A stretch of 56,508 nt of DNA from JAURVT01 sp049059935 (GTDB taxonomy: Bacteria; Actinomycetota; Actinomycetes; Propionibacteriales; Nocardioidaceae), in contig NZ_JBMGQR010000022.1 of NCBI RefSeq assembly GCF_049059935.1, forward strand, positions 1 to 56,508, written 5' to 3'. The number at the start of each line of letters is the position of its first letter. Position 1 is the stretch's first letter. Of this stretch, positions 10,868-25,607 are shown in pieces. The notes beneath the pieces are model-generated. The model searched no databases. It saw only the letters and a program-made list of their open reading frames with translations, and had not been told where the DNA came from. The translations under genes and the position numbers were made by a program.

Positions 10868-11908
10868 GTGAGCCAGACCCTCGCCCGCGAGACCGCGCCC
10901 CCCACCCGGGTGCGCGACCCGTTCCTCGACAACGCCCGCTTCGGCGTGATGATCCTGGTGGTCGTCAGCCACTTCATGACCGACCTGCAGGACGTCCACC
11001 TCGGCCGGGTCGTCTACTCCTGGGCCTTCCTGTTCCACATGCCGGTGTTCGTCCTCGTCTCGGGCTACACCGCCCGCAGGTACCGGGGCGACGCCCGTCA
11101 GGTGCAGCGGATGCTCGGGTCGCTGGTCGTGCCGTACCTGCTCGTCAACGTCGCACTGAACCTCACGGACCGCTGGGAGTCCGGCGACGCGCTCAGCTGG
11201 GCCCTGCTGGACCCGAACTGGCTGTCGTGGTTCCTCGCGGCGCTGTTCGTGTGGAGGCTGTCCACCCCGATCTGGCTCGCGCTGCGGCACCCGGTGCTGG
11301 TGGCGGTGGTCGTGTCGCTCGTCGGCGGCCTGGCCGCGCCCGACAACGTCCTCGAGATCAAGCGCGTCCTGGGGTTCCTGCCGTTCTACGTCGCGGGCAT
11401 GTACCTCACGCGTGAGCACTTCGAGGCCCTGACCCGCACCTGGGTGCGCGTGGCCGCCGTCGTCCTGCTCGCCGGGACCTTCGTCGCCAGCTGGCTCTGG
11501 TCGGAGGGCTGGACCGTCAGCTGGCTGTACTTCAACGACGGCTACGGGGAGCTGGACGCGGGCCCCCTCGACGGCATGGCGGTGCGCGCCGGGCTGCTGG
11601 CGCTGGGCTTCGCGATGAGCCTCGCGGCCCTGTCGCTCGTCCCGCGCCGGGCCGCCTGGTACTCGAGCCTTGGCGAGCGCACGCTGTACGCCTACCTGCT
11701 CCACGGCTTCGTGGTGATCGTCCTGCGCCAGGCGGGCGTCTTCACCGACCTGCAGGCCTACGGCACCCTCGCCGTCGTCGGCGTCGGCCTCGGCGCGGCC
11801 CTGCTCGCCACCGCGCTGATGACGCGCCCCGTCTCGACCCTCTTCGCCCCCGTCCTCGCCCCCCAGCTGCGCTGGCTCATGCGCCCCTCCTCCCGCCGCG
11901 CCCGCTGA
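10868..11908 (+). CDS. Acyltransferase 3-family membrane protein, copy 2
   Basis: The product is 346 aa from GTG 10868, one base after the preceding stop. It is a paralogue of the upstream gene over its full length, with the same RDPFLDNAR...VVVSHF and FHMPVFVLVSGYTARR motifs and the same membrane topology. The pair is a tandem duplication that has diverged by substitution while keeping the motifs, so both copies are probably functional and may have different acceptors. The gene is convergent with rpoC. Directly after its stop codon come a pyrimidine tract and then the first 12-kb repeat. Confidence 0.85.
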   Translation: MSQTLARETAPPTRVRDPFLDNARFGVMILVVVSHFMTDLQDVHLGRVVYSWAFLFHMPVFVLVSGYTARRYRGDARQVQRMLGSLVVPYLLVNVALNLTDRWESGDALSWALLDPNWLSWFLAALFVWRLSTPIWLALRHPVLVAVVVSLVGGLAAPDNVLEIKRVLGFLPFYVAGMYLTREHFEALTRTWVRVAAVVLLAGTFVASWLWSEGWTVSWLYFNDGYGELDAGPLDGMAVRAGLLALGFAMSLAALSLVPRRAAWYSSLGERTLYAYLLHGFVVIVLRQAGVFTDLQAYGTLAVVGVGLGAALLATALMTRPVSTLFAPVLAPQLRWLMRPSSRRAR

Positions 11909-11931
11909 CCCCACCCCCCTCCCCCTTCCCC
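11909..11931 (-). other. Potential G-quadruplex tract
   Basis: The plus strand reads C4-A-C6-T-C5-TT-C4 directly after the stop codon of the second acyltransferase gene. The minus strand therefore has four G-runs of at least four with 1-2 base loops, an ideal quadruplex pattern. Any rpoC read-through RNA would carry it. Confidence 0.6.
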
Positions 11932-11952
11932 TCGCCTCTTCCGCCCCTCCCC

Positions 11953-12034
11953 GCCGAGTGGCGCAAATTCGGGGTCAACACGCGCGATCCGGCCCGATGT
12001 TGCGCCACTCGGGCACAGGTTTGCGCCACTCGGT
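11953..12034 (+). repeat. Intergenic repeat family R1, copy A
   Basis: An 82-bp unit that begins CCGAGTGGCGCAAA, continues TTCGGGGTCAACACGC and ends with two inverse copies of the same motif, TTGCGCCACTCG (from 12000) and TTTGCGCCACTCGG (12020-12033). Copy B at 12136-12219 is about 80% identical in the opposite orientation. Confidence 0.85.
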
Positions 12035-12135
12035 GCAAGGGCGCAGCGATGACGTCGTGGGGCGAGGGCCGAGCCGGAGGTGTCGGGATGTCCCGGGCTT
12101 CCGGCGGGGGCCTGCCGCCCCGGCTCAGCTCGTGT

Positions 12136-12219
12136 CGCCGAGTGGCGCAAAACCCGAGGCGAGTGGCGCAGAATCGGGCCGAGCTCGGCGTGTCGACCCC
12201 GGATTTGCGCCACTCGGCG
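12136..12219 (-). repeat. Intergenic repeat family R1, copy B (inverted)
   Basis: The reverse complement of this stretch aligns end to end with copy A. It has the same leading CCGAGTGGCGCAAA, CGGGGTCGACACGC and GGCCCGAT core, and the two trailing inverse motifs. On the plus strand the motif occurs at 12139-12152, 12160-12172 and 12204-12217. About 100 bp of non-repeat sequence separates the copies. I see no gene between 11909 and 12305. Confidence 0.85.
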
Positions 12220-12250
12220 TACAGGACGGACGGTCGGGTGGGGACGCAGC

Positions 12251-12284
12251 AGGGCCCCCGGGGACTGGCGTCCTCGGGGGCCCT
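12251..12284 (-). terminator. Intrinsic terminator of the rpoBC operon
   Basis: A 14-bp stem (AGGGCCCCCGGGGA with TCCTCGGGGGCCCT, one mismatch) around a 6-nt loop lies 22 bp downstream of the rpoC stop. There is no U-tract, as is common for GC-rich actinobacterial terminators. Confidence 0.75.
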
Positions 12285-12305
12285 GGCTGGTGGTGCGGGT
12301 GACGA

Positions 12306-16181
<3,876 letters not shown>

Positions 16182-16232
16182 GTTTGTCGCACTTCCCTTT
16201 GCTTGTGTTCCTAATGGGTGAGGGGCGAGGGC

Positions 16233-16260
16233 CGGCGGCCCCGGGTGTCCGGGGCCGCCG
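16233..16260 (-). other. Perfect hairpin in the rpoB-rpoC intergenic region
   Basis: A perfect 12-bp stem (CGGCGGCCCCGG with CCGGGGCCGCCG) closes a 4-nt loop, only seven bases past the rpoB stop. With no U-tract it could be a partial terminator, an RNase processing site or an mRNA-stabilising structure. Confidence 0.7.
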
Positions 16261-16266
16261 ACGTGC

Positions 16267-19734
<3,468 letters not shown>

Positions 19735-19845
19735 GAGGGGTCCTTCCGAAGGCTCTCAGTTCCCGGGTACGGCTGGCGGTGCGAAGACATGCCGAAGGAC
19801 CCCGGTCAAGGGGTTCTGCAGACAGTAAAGGCAGCGCAAATGAAC

Positions 19846-19875
19846 AGACTAGTCCGGACAGCACCAGTAACACAA
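19846..19875 (-). promoter_or_regulatory. Probable rpoB promoter
   Basis: The minus strand reads TTGTGT, 18 bases, then TAGTCT, about 110 bp upstream of the rpoB TTG. The -10 hexamer is identical to that of the str promoter. I see nothing else recognisable in 19876-20062. Confidence 0.55.
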
Positions 19876-20062
19876 GCCCGGGGCTCATCTGGGACCCGGG
19901 ACCACCCGGCGAGCGCCGGAGATCTACCACTGGGCCGCCGACGACGAGCCGGTCATGCGTGGCTAGAGCATGGCCCCTGCGGCCCGGCAGGTCAAGCACA
20001 TCGCCCACAACCGTGTGGACGACGGCGCCCGTGGGCGTGCGCCGGAGATGGCGACCTGGGGC

Positions 20063-20110
20063 CGTTCGTCGAGCGAGGACGACGCAGCCAGGGCGGAGAC
20101 CAGACGTCAG
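20063..20110 (+). repeat. Intergenic repeat family R3, copy 1
   Basis: A 48-bp unit from CGTTCGTCGAGCGAGGAC to CCAGACGTCAG. It matches copy 2 (20165-20212) at 44 of 48 positions in direct orientation. Its last 11 bases pair perfectly with 20114-20124 to form a hairpin. Confidence 0.85.
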
Positions 20111-20113
20111 GCT

Positions 20114-20140
20114 CTGACGTCTGGCGCCGTCCTGCCAAGG
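20114..20140 (-). repeat. Intergenic repeat family R3, partial inverted copy
   Basis: The sequence CTGACGTCTGGC followed by CCGTCCTGCC is the reverse complement of the end of the R3 unit (CTGACGTCTGGC, then CCGCCCTGCC in the reverse complement of copy 2). Beyond this the similarity fades. With copy 2 it makes a roughly 100-bp block bounded by inverted repeats. Confidence 0.6.
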
Positions 20141-20164
20141 CGGACGAGCGACGGCGAATGGGTT

Positions 20165-20212
20165 CGTTCGTCGAGCGAGGACAACGCAGGCAGGGCGGAT
20201 GCCAGACGTCAG
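20165..20212 (+). repeat. Intergenic repeat family R3, copy 2
   Basis: A 48-bp unit, 92% identical to copy 1. Its end (CCAGACGTCAG) overlaps the stop codon of the Mce-associated gene on the opposite strand, so the repeat begins exactly where that gene ends. Confidence 0.85.
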
Positions 20213-20967
20213 AGGACCTCGACGTTGTTGACGAGCCAGGTGCCGTCGCGCTGGACCATGGTGAGGGCGACGCGGTTGCCGAAGACGTCGGGGACGGTGC
20301 CCTCGCCGGTGCTTCGGGACAGGTCGAAGAACACCATGACGCGCTGCACCGAGGAGCTGCACTCGTCGCCGCAGGGCAGGGCGGCGGTGTCGCGGGCGGT
20401 GGACCGGATGGTGATCTGGCGCTGGTCGCCGAGCTCGCCGAGGGTGTCGACGATCTTGGCGTACTGCGTGCGGAACCTGGGCGTCAGCAGCTTCTCGGCC
20501 TGCGCGGAGTCCTTGTCCAGGGTGCGCGAGTCGTAGGTGTACATGGTCTCGACGGCGGTGCCGGCGGCGCTGGCGGCCGCGGACTGGGCGTCGGTGAGGC
20601 TGCGGTCCTGCCAGACCTGCCATCCCCCACGTCCGGCGAGGACGAGGCCGGCCAGCAGGCACACGGCCGCGACGAGGGCGAGCGGGACGAACCAGCGGCG
20701 CTCGGCCGCCGGCGGCCGGAGCAGCGTGCCCAGCGGGCGGCGCTGACGCGGCTCGCGCGGGGCGCGGGGCTTGCGCTCGCGGGACGGACGCGTCGACGAC
20801 GACGGCGGCGGCGTGCCCGCGCCCGTGTCGCGGCTGGGCCGCACCGGTCGGGTGGGGCGACGGGGCGCGGGCGTGCGCGGGGCGGCCGGGGCCTCGGGCG
20901 CCCCGGCGGTGCCCGAGCGCTCCCCCGCGATCCTGCGGCGGCGCGGCGCCGGTCCGGTGCCGCTCAC
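20209..20967 (-). CDS. Mce-associated membrane protein 2
   Basis: The product is 252 aa from GTG 20967. The first ~85 residues are a Pro/Arg/Ser-rich, basic, probably disordered cytoplasmic segment. One transmembrane helix (FVPLALVAAVCLLAGLVLA) follows. The external domain contains LTDAQSAAASAAGTAVETMYTYDSR and ends WLVNNVEVL. This is the usual architecture of Mce-associated (Mam) proteins, thought to stabilise Mce complexes. The GTG overlaps the previous stop (GTGA). It is the last gene of the mce operon, and an R3 repeat starts at its stop codon. Confidence 0.82.
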   Translation of the reverse strand: MSGTGPAPRRRRIAGERSGTAGAPEAPAAPRTPAPRRPTRPVRPSRDTGAGTPPPSSSTRPSRERKPRAPREPRQRRPLGTLLRPPAAERRWFVPLALVAAVCLLAGLVLAGRGGWQVWQDRSLTDAQSAAASAAGTAVETMYTYDSRTLDKDSAQAEKLLTPRFRTQYAKIVDTLGELGDQRQITIRSTARDTAALPCGDECSSSVQRVMVFFDLSRSTGEGTVPDVFGNRVALTMVQRDGTWLVNNVEVL

Positions 20968-21746
20968 GGCGTGGCTCCCGTCGTGGGCCCCGAGGACGGC
21001 GCGGGCGGCGTCGCCGACGGGGCGGGCGTCGCCGACGAGGCGCCGTCCTGCGGGACGGCGGCCTGGCCGTCGGCGCCCTGGCTCGCCACGGAGTCGTACC
21101 GTGCGACCTTCCAGTCGCCGCCGGACTTGCTCAGCTCGACCCTCCAGCGCAGCGGTCGCTCGGCCGGGGTGGTCTGCTGCGCGGTGGTGACCGAGGAGTT
21201 CGCCGCGACGAGCACGGTGGCGGAGTCGTCGTCGATGGTGTCGACGGCCGCACCGGTCACGCGGGCGTCGTCGCTGACGACCTTCTGCTCGGCCAGGAGG
21301 GTGAACGCCTGGGTGGTCAGGGCGTCGAACTCCTTGCGGTAGGCCGAGGTGAGGAGCGGGTCGACGCGGTCCTGGTACTCCTGCACCTTGGACGCGTCGT
21401 AGGTGTTGATGTCGACCACGAACTGGGTGGCCGCCTCGACCGCGGCGGACCGGTCGCCCTGGTCGTCGGCGCGGGCCTGCAGCCGGGGCGCCAGCAGGCC
21501 GGCCGCGCCGAGCAGCACGCCCAGGACGAGGACGGCGGCGAGCAGTCGGACGGCGCGGGCCTTCTCGGGCCACGCCGCCGTCGCCGCGGGCTGGTCGGCC
21601 TGCTGCTCGGACGTCTCGTCCGCCCCCGGGGCGTCCGCCTCGTCCGCGTCGTCTGAGCTGGTGTCGGTGGCGTCGTCGTCGGCGTCCGTCGCAGTCCGGT
21701 CGGTCTCGTCGACGTCGGTCTCGTCGACGCGGTCCTGGTCGCTCAC
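20964..21746 (-). CDS. Mce-associated membrane protein 1
   Basis: The product is 260 aa from GTG 21746. The N-terminal ~65 residues are strongly acidic (Asp/Glu/Thr-rich), unlike the basic tail of its neighbour. Then come one transmembrane helix (RLLAAVLVLGVLLGAAGLL) and an external domain with the Mam-type pattern VVDINTYDASKVQEYQDRVDP and WKVARYDSV. The opposite charges of the two Mam tails suggest they could interact; that is inference. GTGA overlaps join it to mceF upstream and the second mam gene downstream. Confidence 0.82.
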   Translation of the reverse strand: MSDQDRVDETDVDETDRTATDADDDATDTSSDDADEADAPGADETSEQQADQPAATAAWPEKARAVRLLAAVLVLGVLLGAAGLLAPRLQARADDQGDRSAAVEAATQFVVDINTYDASKVQEYQDRVDPLLTSAYRKEFDALTTQAFTLLAEQKVVSDDARVTGAAVDTIDDDSATVLVAANSSVTTAQQTTPAERPLRWRVELSKSGGDWKVARYDSVASQGADGQAAVPQDGASSATPAPSATPPAPSSGPTTGATP

Positions 21747-23017
21747 CTCGCGGTCGCCGGGCCCAGCAGCAGCCACTTCCACGCATCCTCTCCGAAGGTC
21801 CGGGTGTCGGGGGTCGTCATCGTCGACTGCACCGCCCCGACCGGGGCCACGGTGCGCTTCTCGTCATCGTAGACACCCACGACGTCGGACCGGTTGAGGT
21901 CCGGGGCGGGGAGGTCGGCGTTCTTGGGCGCGCGCGGCACCGACTCGTCCGGCGGCAGGGTGCACTCCACCTTCTGGTCGAACTTCTCCGGCGAGGTGTC
22001 GGCCGGCGGGCGCATCGACTTGTAGCCGTCGCGGTCGGTGCAGATCTTGGGGTCGGTGGTCAGCGCGAGGCCGAAGTGCGCGTCGTAGTTGCCCTCGCCG
22101 TCGGGCGCGACCACCGACCAGCCTCCCTGGAGCACGTAGGGGTACAGGATCAGCAGGCCGCGGACGCCGTCGAGGCGGGTGACGACGATGCGGTTGGTGG
22201 TGCGCACGTCGTTGATCAGGACGCCGAGGTCGTCGGCGTTCTCGGCCACCACCTGGCGCAGCTGACGGGCGGTGCGCGGGCCGTCGTCCAGGATCGTGCG
22301 GAGGTCGTCGTCGCTGGAGACCAGCGTGTCGGACAGCCGCTCGAGGTCGCGCGAGAAGGACCTGATGTCGCCCTCGGAGTCGATCTGGGTCTGCAGGACG
22401 CCGTTGGAGTTGCGGATCAGCTCGGCGGTGATGTCGAAGTTGTCGTCGGCGGTCTCGATGAAGGAGTTCGACGTGTCGATGATGCGGCCGAGGTCTCGGC
22501 CCGTGCCGTTGAAGGCCGTGCCCAGCTCGTCGACGACGGTCTTGAGGTTCTCCTTGTCGACCGAGTTCACCAGGTTGTTGACGTCCACCAGCAGCGTCGA
22601 GGTGTCGAGCGGGATGGCCGTGCGGTTGCGCGGGATCGAGGACCCCGACTTCAGGAACGGCGCCCCCGTGCTGCGCGGCTGGAGGTCGACGAACTGCTCA
22701 CCGACCGCGGACTTGTTGGCCACCACCGCGGTGACGTCGGCCGGGACCTTCGGCGCGCTCTTCTCGATGTCGAGGGTCGCCCTGACACCGTCCTCGGTGA
22801 GCTGGAGCGAGCCGACCCGTCCGATGCCGACGCCGCGGTAGGTGACCTCGGCACCCGCGAACGAGCCGCCGGAGTCGGGGAGGTTGACGCTGACCGGGTA
22901 GGTCCGGTCGACGAACAGGCGGTCGAGCTGGGCGTAGCGGCCGCCGACGAACGTGGTGCCGATCGCCGTGATCACCAGGAACACGAGCAGCTGGAGCTTG
23001 ACGCGACGACTGATCAC
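21743..23017 (-). CDS. mceF: MCE family protein, sixth subunit (MceF type)
   Basis: The product is 424 aa from GTG 23017. An N-terminal transmembrane anchor (LQLLVFLVITAIGTTFVGG) precedes the MCE/MlaD beta-barrel domain (about residues 38-120, with AEVTYRGVGIGRVGSLQL). A long helical region and a C-terminal domain containing LNRSDVVGVYDDEKRTVAPVG follow. In actinobacteria six different Mce proteins form a hexameric tube that carries lipids across the periplasm to the YrbE permeases. Subunit letters are assigned by gene order. Confidence 0.9.
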   Translation of the reverse strand: MISRRVKLQLLVFLVITAIGTTFVGGRYAQLDRLFVDRTYPVSVNLPDSGGSFAGAEVTYRGVGIGRVGSLQLTEDGVRATLDIEKSAPKVPADVTAVVANKSAVGEQFVDLQPRSTGAPFLKSGSSIPRNRTAIPLDTSTLLVDVNNLVNSVDKENLKTVVDELGTAFNGTGRDLGRIIDTSNSFIETADDNFDITAELIRNSNGVLQTQIDSEGDIRSFSRDLERLSDTLVSSDDDLRTILDDGPRTARQLRQVVAENADDLGVLINDVRTTNRIVVTRLDGVRGLLILYPYVLQGGWSVVAPDGEGNYDAHFGLALTTDPKICTDRDGYKSMRPPADTSPEKFDQKVECTLPPDESVPRAPKNADLPAPDLNRSDVVGVYDDEKRTVAPVGAVQSTMTTPDTRTFGEDAWKWLLLGPATAR

Positions 23018-24420
23018 TGGGCCACCACCGGGACGATGAAGGTCGAGGCGAGCTCGGGGTCGAGGCCGCGGTCGCGCATGAGCCGGTCCACCGACGACGC
23101 CGTGGCCGATGCCTCGGGGCTGACGCGGCACAGGCCGAGGGTCTTGCACAGCTGCGGGACGACGCCCGGCTGCCCGCCGCCCTGCGTCGAGGGCCTGTTG
23201 CCCAGCAGCGGGGGCAGCACCGGGGCGATCGACGGCAGCGAGGGCGCCGGCGTGGTCGGGGCGCTCGTCGTGGGGGCGTCGGACGGGGCGGGCGTGCTGC
23301 TGTCGCCGGAGCCGTCGCTGCCGTCGGCCGAGCCGTTGCCGCCCGCCTTGCCGAGCGCGTCGGCGAGGTCCTTGAGGATGTCGTTGCTGTCGCTGTTCTG
23401 GACGCCGCCGACGCCCTGCAGCAGCGTGGGAAGGTCGAGGTTCAGCTTGATCGACAGGTTCGCGAAGTCGCCGATCTGGCGCTTGCGTGCCTCGGCGGGG
23501 GTGTCGCCGATGAAGGCGTCGGAGAAGGGGAACGTCGGGCCGAGCGAGAACGCGCCGGGCAGGCTGTCGCCGGCCTCGGTGAGCCGGGCCAGGATGGGCT
23601 GCAGCCGCTTGAGGTCCTCGATGGTCGCGTCCTTGGAGGCGTCGATGACGCCCACGCCGACGTCGCTGAGGCGGTCGAGAGACTCGAGCAGGCGGACGAG
23701 GTCGTCGCGCTGCTGGTCGAGCGTCTCCAGCGCGGGCGGCAGGTCGTCGAGCGCGCCGGTGATGGCGTCGGTCTGCTTCTTGGTCTCCTCGGCCAGGCGG
23801 TTCAGCCGCTCCAGGGCGGTGATGATGCCCTCCTTGTTGCGGTCGAGCTCGCCGATGACGTCGTCGGCGTCGCCGAGCAGGCGCTTGAGCTCGGGGCCGT
23901 TGCCCTCGAGCGCGTTGTTCAGCTCGCTCGTGATGGTCGCGAGGTTCTCGATGCCGCCGCCGTTAAGGACCAGCGACAGCGCGCTGAGCACCTCCTCGAC
24001 CTCGGGGTTGCGGCTGCTCTGGGCCAGCGGGATCACGTCGCCGGGGCCGAGACGTCCCACGCTCCCGCCGGAGGGCGGGGCGAGGGACACGAACTTCTCG
24101 CCGAGCAGGCTGGTCTGGCGCAGCGTGGCCTGGGCGTTGTCGGGCAGCTCGACGTCGCGGCGCAGCTGCAGCGTCACCTTGGCCGTCCACCCGTCGAGCG
24201 AGATGCGGCGGACCTTGCCGACGGTGAGGTCGTTGACCTTGACCGCGCTCTGGGGCACCAGGTCGAGCACGTCGCGGAACATCACCGTGACCTCGTACGG
24301 GTCGTCGCCGAGGTCGGCGCCGCCGGGCAGGGGCAGGTCGTAGGGCGACAGGCTGCAGCCCGAGAGCACCGCGGTGCCGAGGGCGAGGGCGCCGAGCCGG
24401 CGCAGTCCGGAGAACTTCAC
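23014..24420 (-). CDS. mceE: MCE family lipoprotein (MceE type)
   Basis: The product is 468 aa from GTG 24420. The N-terminus has a lipobox (GTAVLSGC) instead of a plain membrane anchor, as expected for the fifth Mce subunit, which is usually a lipoprotein. The MCE domain (SAVKVNDLTVGKVRRISLDG, about residues 58-130) is followed by long coiled helices rich in Leu/Asp/Glu. A Ser/Pro/Thr-rich linker and a two-cysteine C-terminus (LCKTLGLC) complete it. GTGA overlaps link it to mceD and mceF. Confidence 0.92.
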   Translation of the reverse strand: MKFSGLRRLGALALGTAVLSGCSLSPYDLPLPGGADLGDDPYEVTVMFRDVLDLVPQSAVKVNDLTVGKVRRISLDGWTAKVTLQLRRDVELPDNAQATLRQTSLLGEKFVSLAPPSGGSVGRLGPGDVIPLAQSSRNPEVEEVLSALSLVLNGGGIENLATITSELNNALEGNGPELKRLLGDADDVIGELDRNKEGIITALERLNRLAEETKKQTDAITGALDDLPPALETLDQQRDDLVRLLESLDRLSDVGVGVIDASKDATIEDLKRLQPILARLTEAGDSLPGAFSLGPTFPFSDAFIGDTPAEARKRQIGDFANLSIKLNLDLPTLLQGVGGVQNSDSNDILKDLADALGKAGGNGSADGSDGSGDSSTPAPSDAPTTSAPTTPAPSLPSIAPVLPPLLGNRPSTQGGGQPGVVPQLCKTLGLCRVSPEASATASSVDRLMRDRGLDPELASTFIVPVVAQ

Positions 24421-25607
24421 GAGGTCACCCCCATGATCTGCTCGACGGACTGCTGGTGGCGCTCGCCGGTGGGTGCGGCCGACGACGGCGCGACGCGCGG
24501 CAGGACGCCGCCGGCCCCGCCGAGCGAGCCGAGGTCGGGAAGCAGCGGCCCGAGCAGCGAGCAGACGTCGTCGGGGGCACCGGTCTCGCCGAGCAGCGCG
24601 CACAGCGAGCGGTCGGGCTTGCCGATGGAGTCGAGCAGACCGTCGAGGATCGCCGCACGGTTGTCGAGCGTGCCGTACTTCGGGTTGTAGGTCAGCGCCA
24701 GGTTCGACAGCGCGACCGGCGCGTTGCGCAGGGTCTGGTCCAGCTGCTCGCGGTTCTTGACCACGGTCTGGGTGATCGACGTCAGGTTCTCGACGTTCGT
24801 GCGCAGCAGCGTGCGGTTGGTCTTGACGAACGTCTCGACGTCACCCAGGGCGGCCGCCAGCTGCTCGAGGGTGGCGGCGAGGTCCTCGCGCTCCCCCGAC
24901 AGCGTGCCGGCCGCGTCGGCGAGGCTGGAGTTGAACGCCCGCACCGAGCTGTCGTTCTCGCGCAGCATCCGGACGAACGCGTTGATTTGCTCGACGCTCG
25001 CGAACAGGTCGTCCTTGTTGTTGGCCAGGGTGGTGCTGAGCTGGGAGAAGTCCTCGATGGTCTGGTTGATCTTCTCGCCCTCGCCGCCGAGGTTGGCGGC
25101 CGAGGAGTCGACCAGGTCGCTCAGCGAGCCGTCCTTGTTGGCGCCGTTGGGGCCGAGGGCCACCGAGAGGTCGTCGAGGGACTGGTACACCTGGTCGAGC
25201 TCGACCGGCACCTGCGCCTTGGACTTGGCGAGCACGGCGTCGTCGGCCAGCACCGGCCCGCCGCTGTAGGCCGGCGCCAGCTGCACGAACCGGTCGCCGA
25301 CGATGGCCGGCGAGACGATCGCGGCGCTGACGTCGGCGGGCACCTTGTACTTGCTGTCGTAGGCCAGGGTCACCCGCACTGTGTCGCCGCGGGGCGAGAT
25401 CGTCTCGACCCTGCCCACGGGCACCCCGAGGATGCGGACCTCGGAGCCCTCGTAGAGCGAGACCGTGCGCGGGAAGTCCACCGTCATGGTGCGGGTGCTG
25501 CTGCGCGGGACGAACGCGATCACGAGCGCGACGAGCAGCGCGACGACGACGAGCCCCGACAGCAGCCGCGGCACCGCGGCGAGGCGGGTGGTGAGCGAGC
25601 CGGCCAT
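24417..25607 (-). CDS. mceD: MCE family protein, fourth subunit (MceD type)
   Basis: The product is 396 aa from ATG 25607, which shares one base with the mceC stop. It has an N-terminal transmembrane helix (LLSGLVVVALLVALVIAF) and the MCE domain (VRILGVPVGRVETISPRGD). A long helical tail with many Leu/Asn/Asp heptad-like stretches and two Cys near the C-terminus (LCALLGETGAPDDVCSLL) follow. It should contribute one ring subunit and part of the needle-like helical tube of the Mce transporter. Confidence 0.9.
   Translation of the reverse strand: MAGSLTTRLAAVPRLLSGLVVVALLVALVIAFVPRSSTRTMTVDFPRTVSLYEGSEVRILGVPVGRVETISPRGDTVRVTLAYDSKYKVPADVSAAIVSPAIVGDRFVQLAPAYSGGPVLADDAVLAKSKAQVPVELDQVYQSLDDLSVALGPNGANKDGSLSDLVDSSAANLGGEGEKINQTIEDFSQLSTTLANNKDDLFASVEQINAFVRMLRENDSSVRAFNSSLADAAGTLSGEREDLAATLEQLAAALGDVETFVKTNRTLLRTNVENLTSITQTVVKNREQLDQTLRNAPVALSNLALTYNPKYGTLDNRAAILDGLLDSIGKPDRSLCALLGETGAPDDVCSLLGPLLPDLGSLGGAGGVLPRVAPSSAAPTGERHQQSVEQIMGVTS

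Noticed and set aside
7069..10977. 1,302-codon open frame on the minus strand across the transhydrogenase, lipoprotein and acyltransferases
   Set aside because: It covers recognisable genes in other frames, is made of Arg/Gly/Pro/Gln-rich low-complexity translation and has no domain.
11953..12219. R1 and R2 arrays considered as CRISPR
   Set aside because: Repeats occur in both orientations with irregular spacing, no uniform spacers and no cas genes.
19919..19966. Short plus-strand frame EIYHWAADDEPVMRG ending in TAG, looking like the tail of a lost gene
   Set aside because: An in-frame TAA at 19868 limits it to about 31 codons, with no start or homology I can recognise, inside the rpoB leader region.
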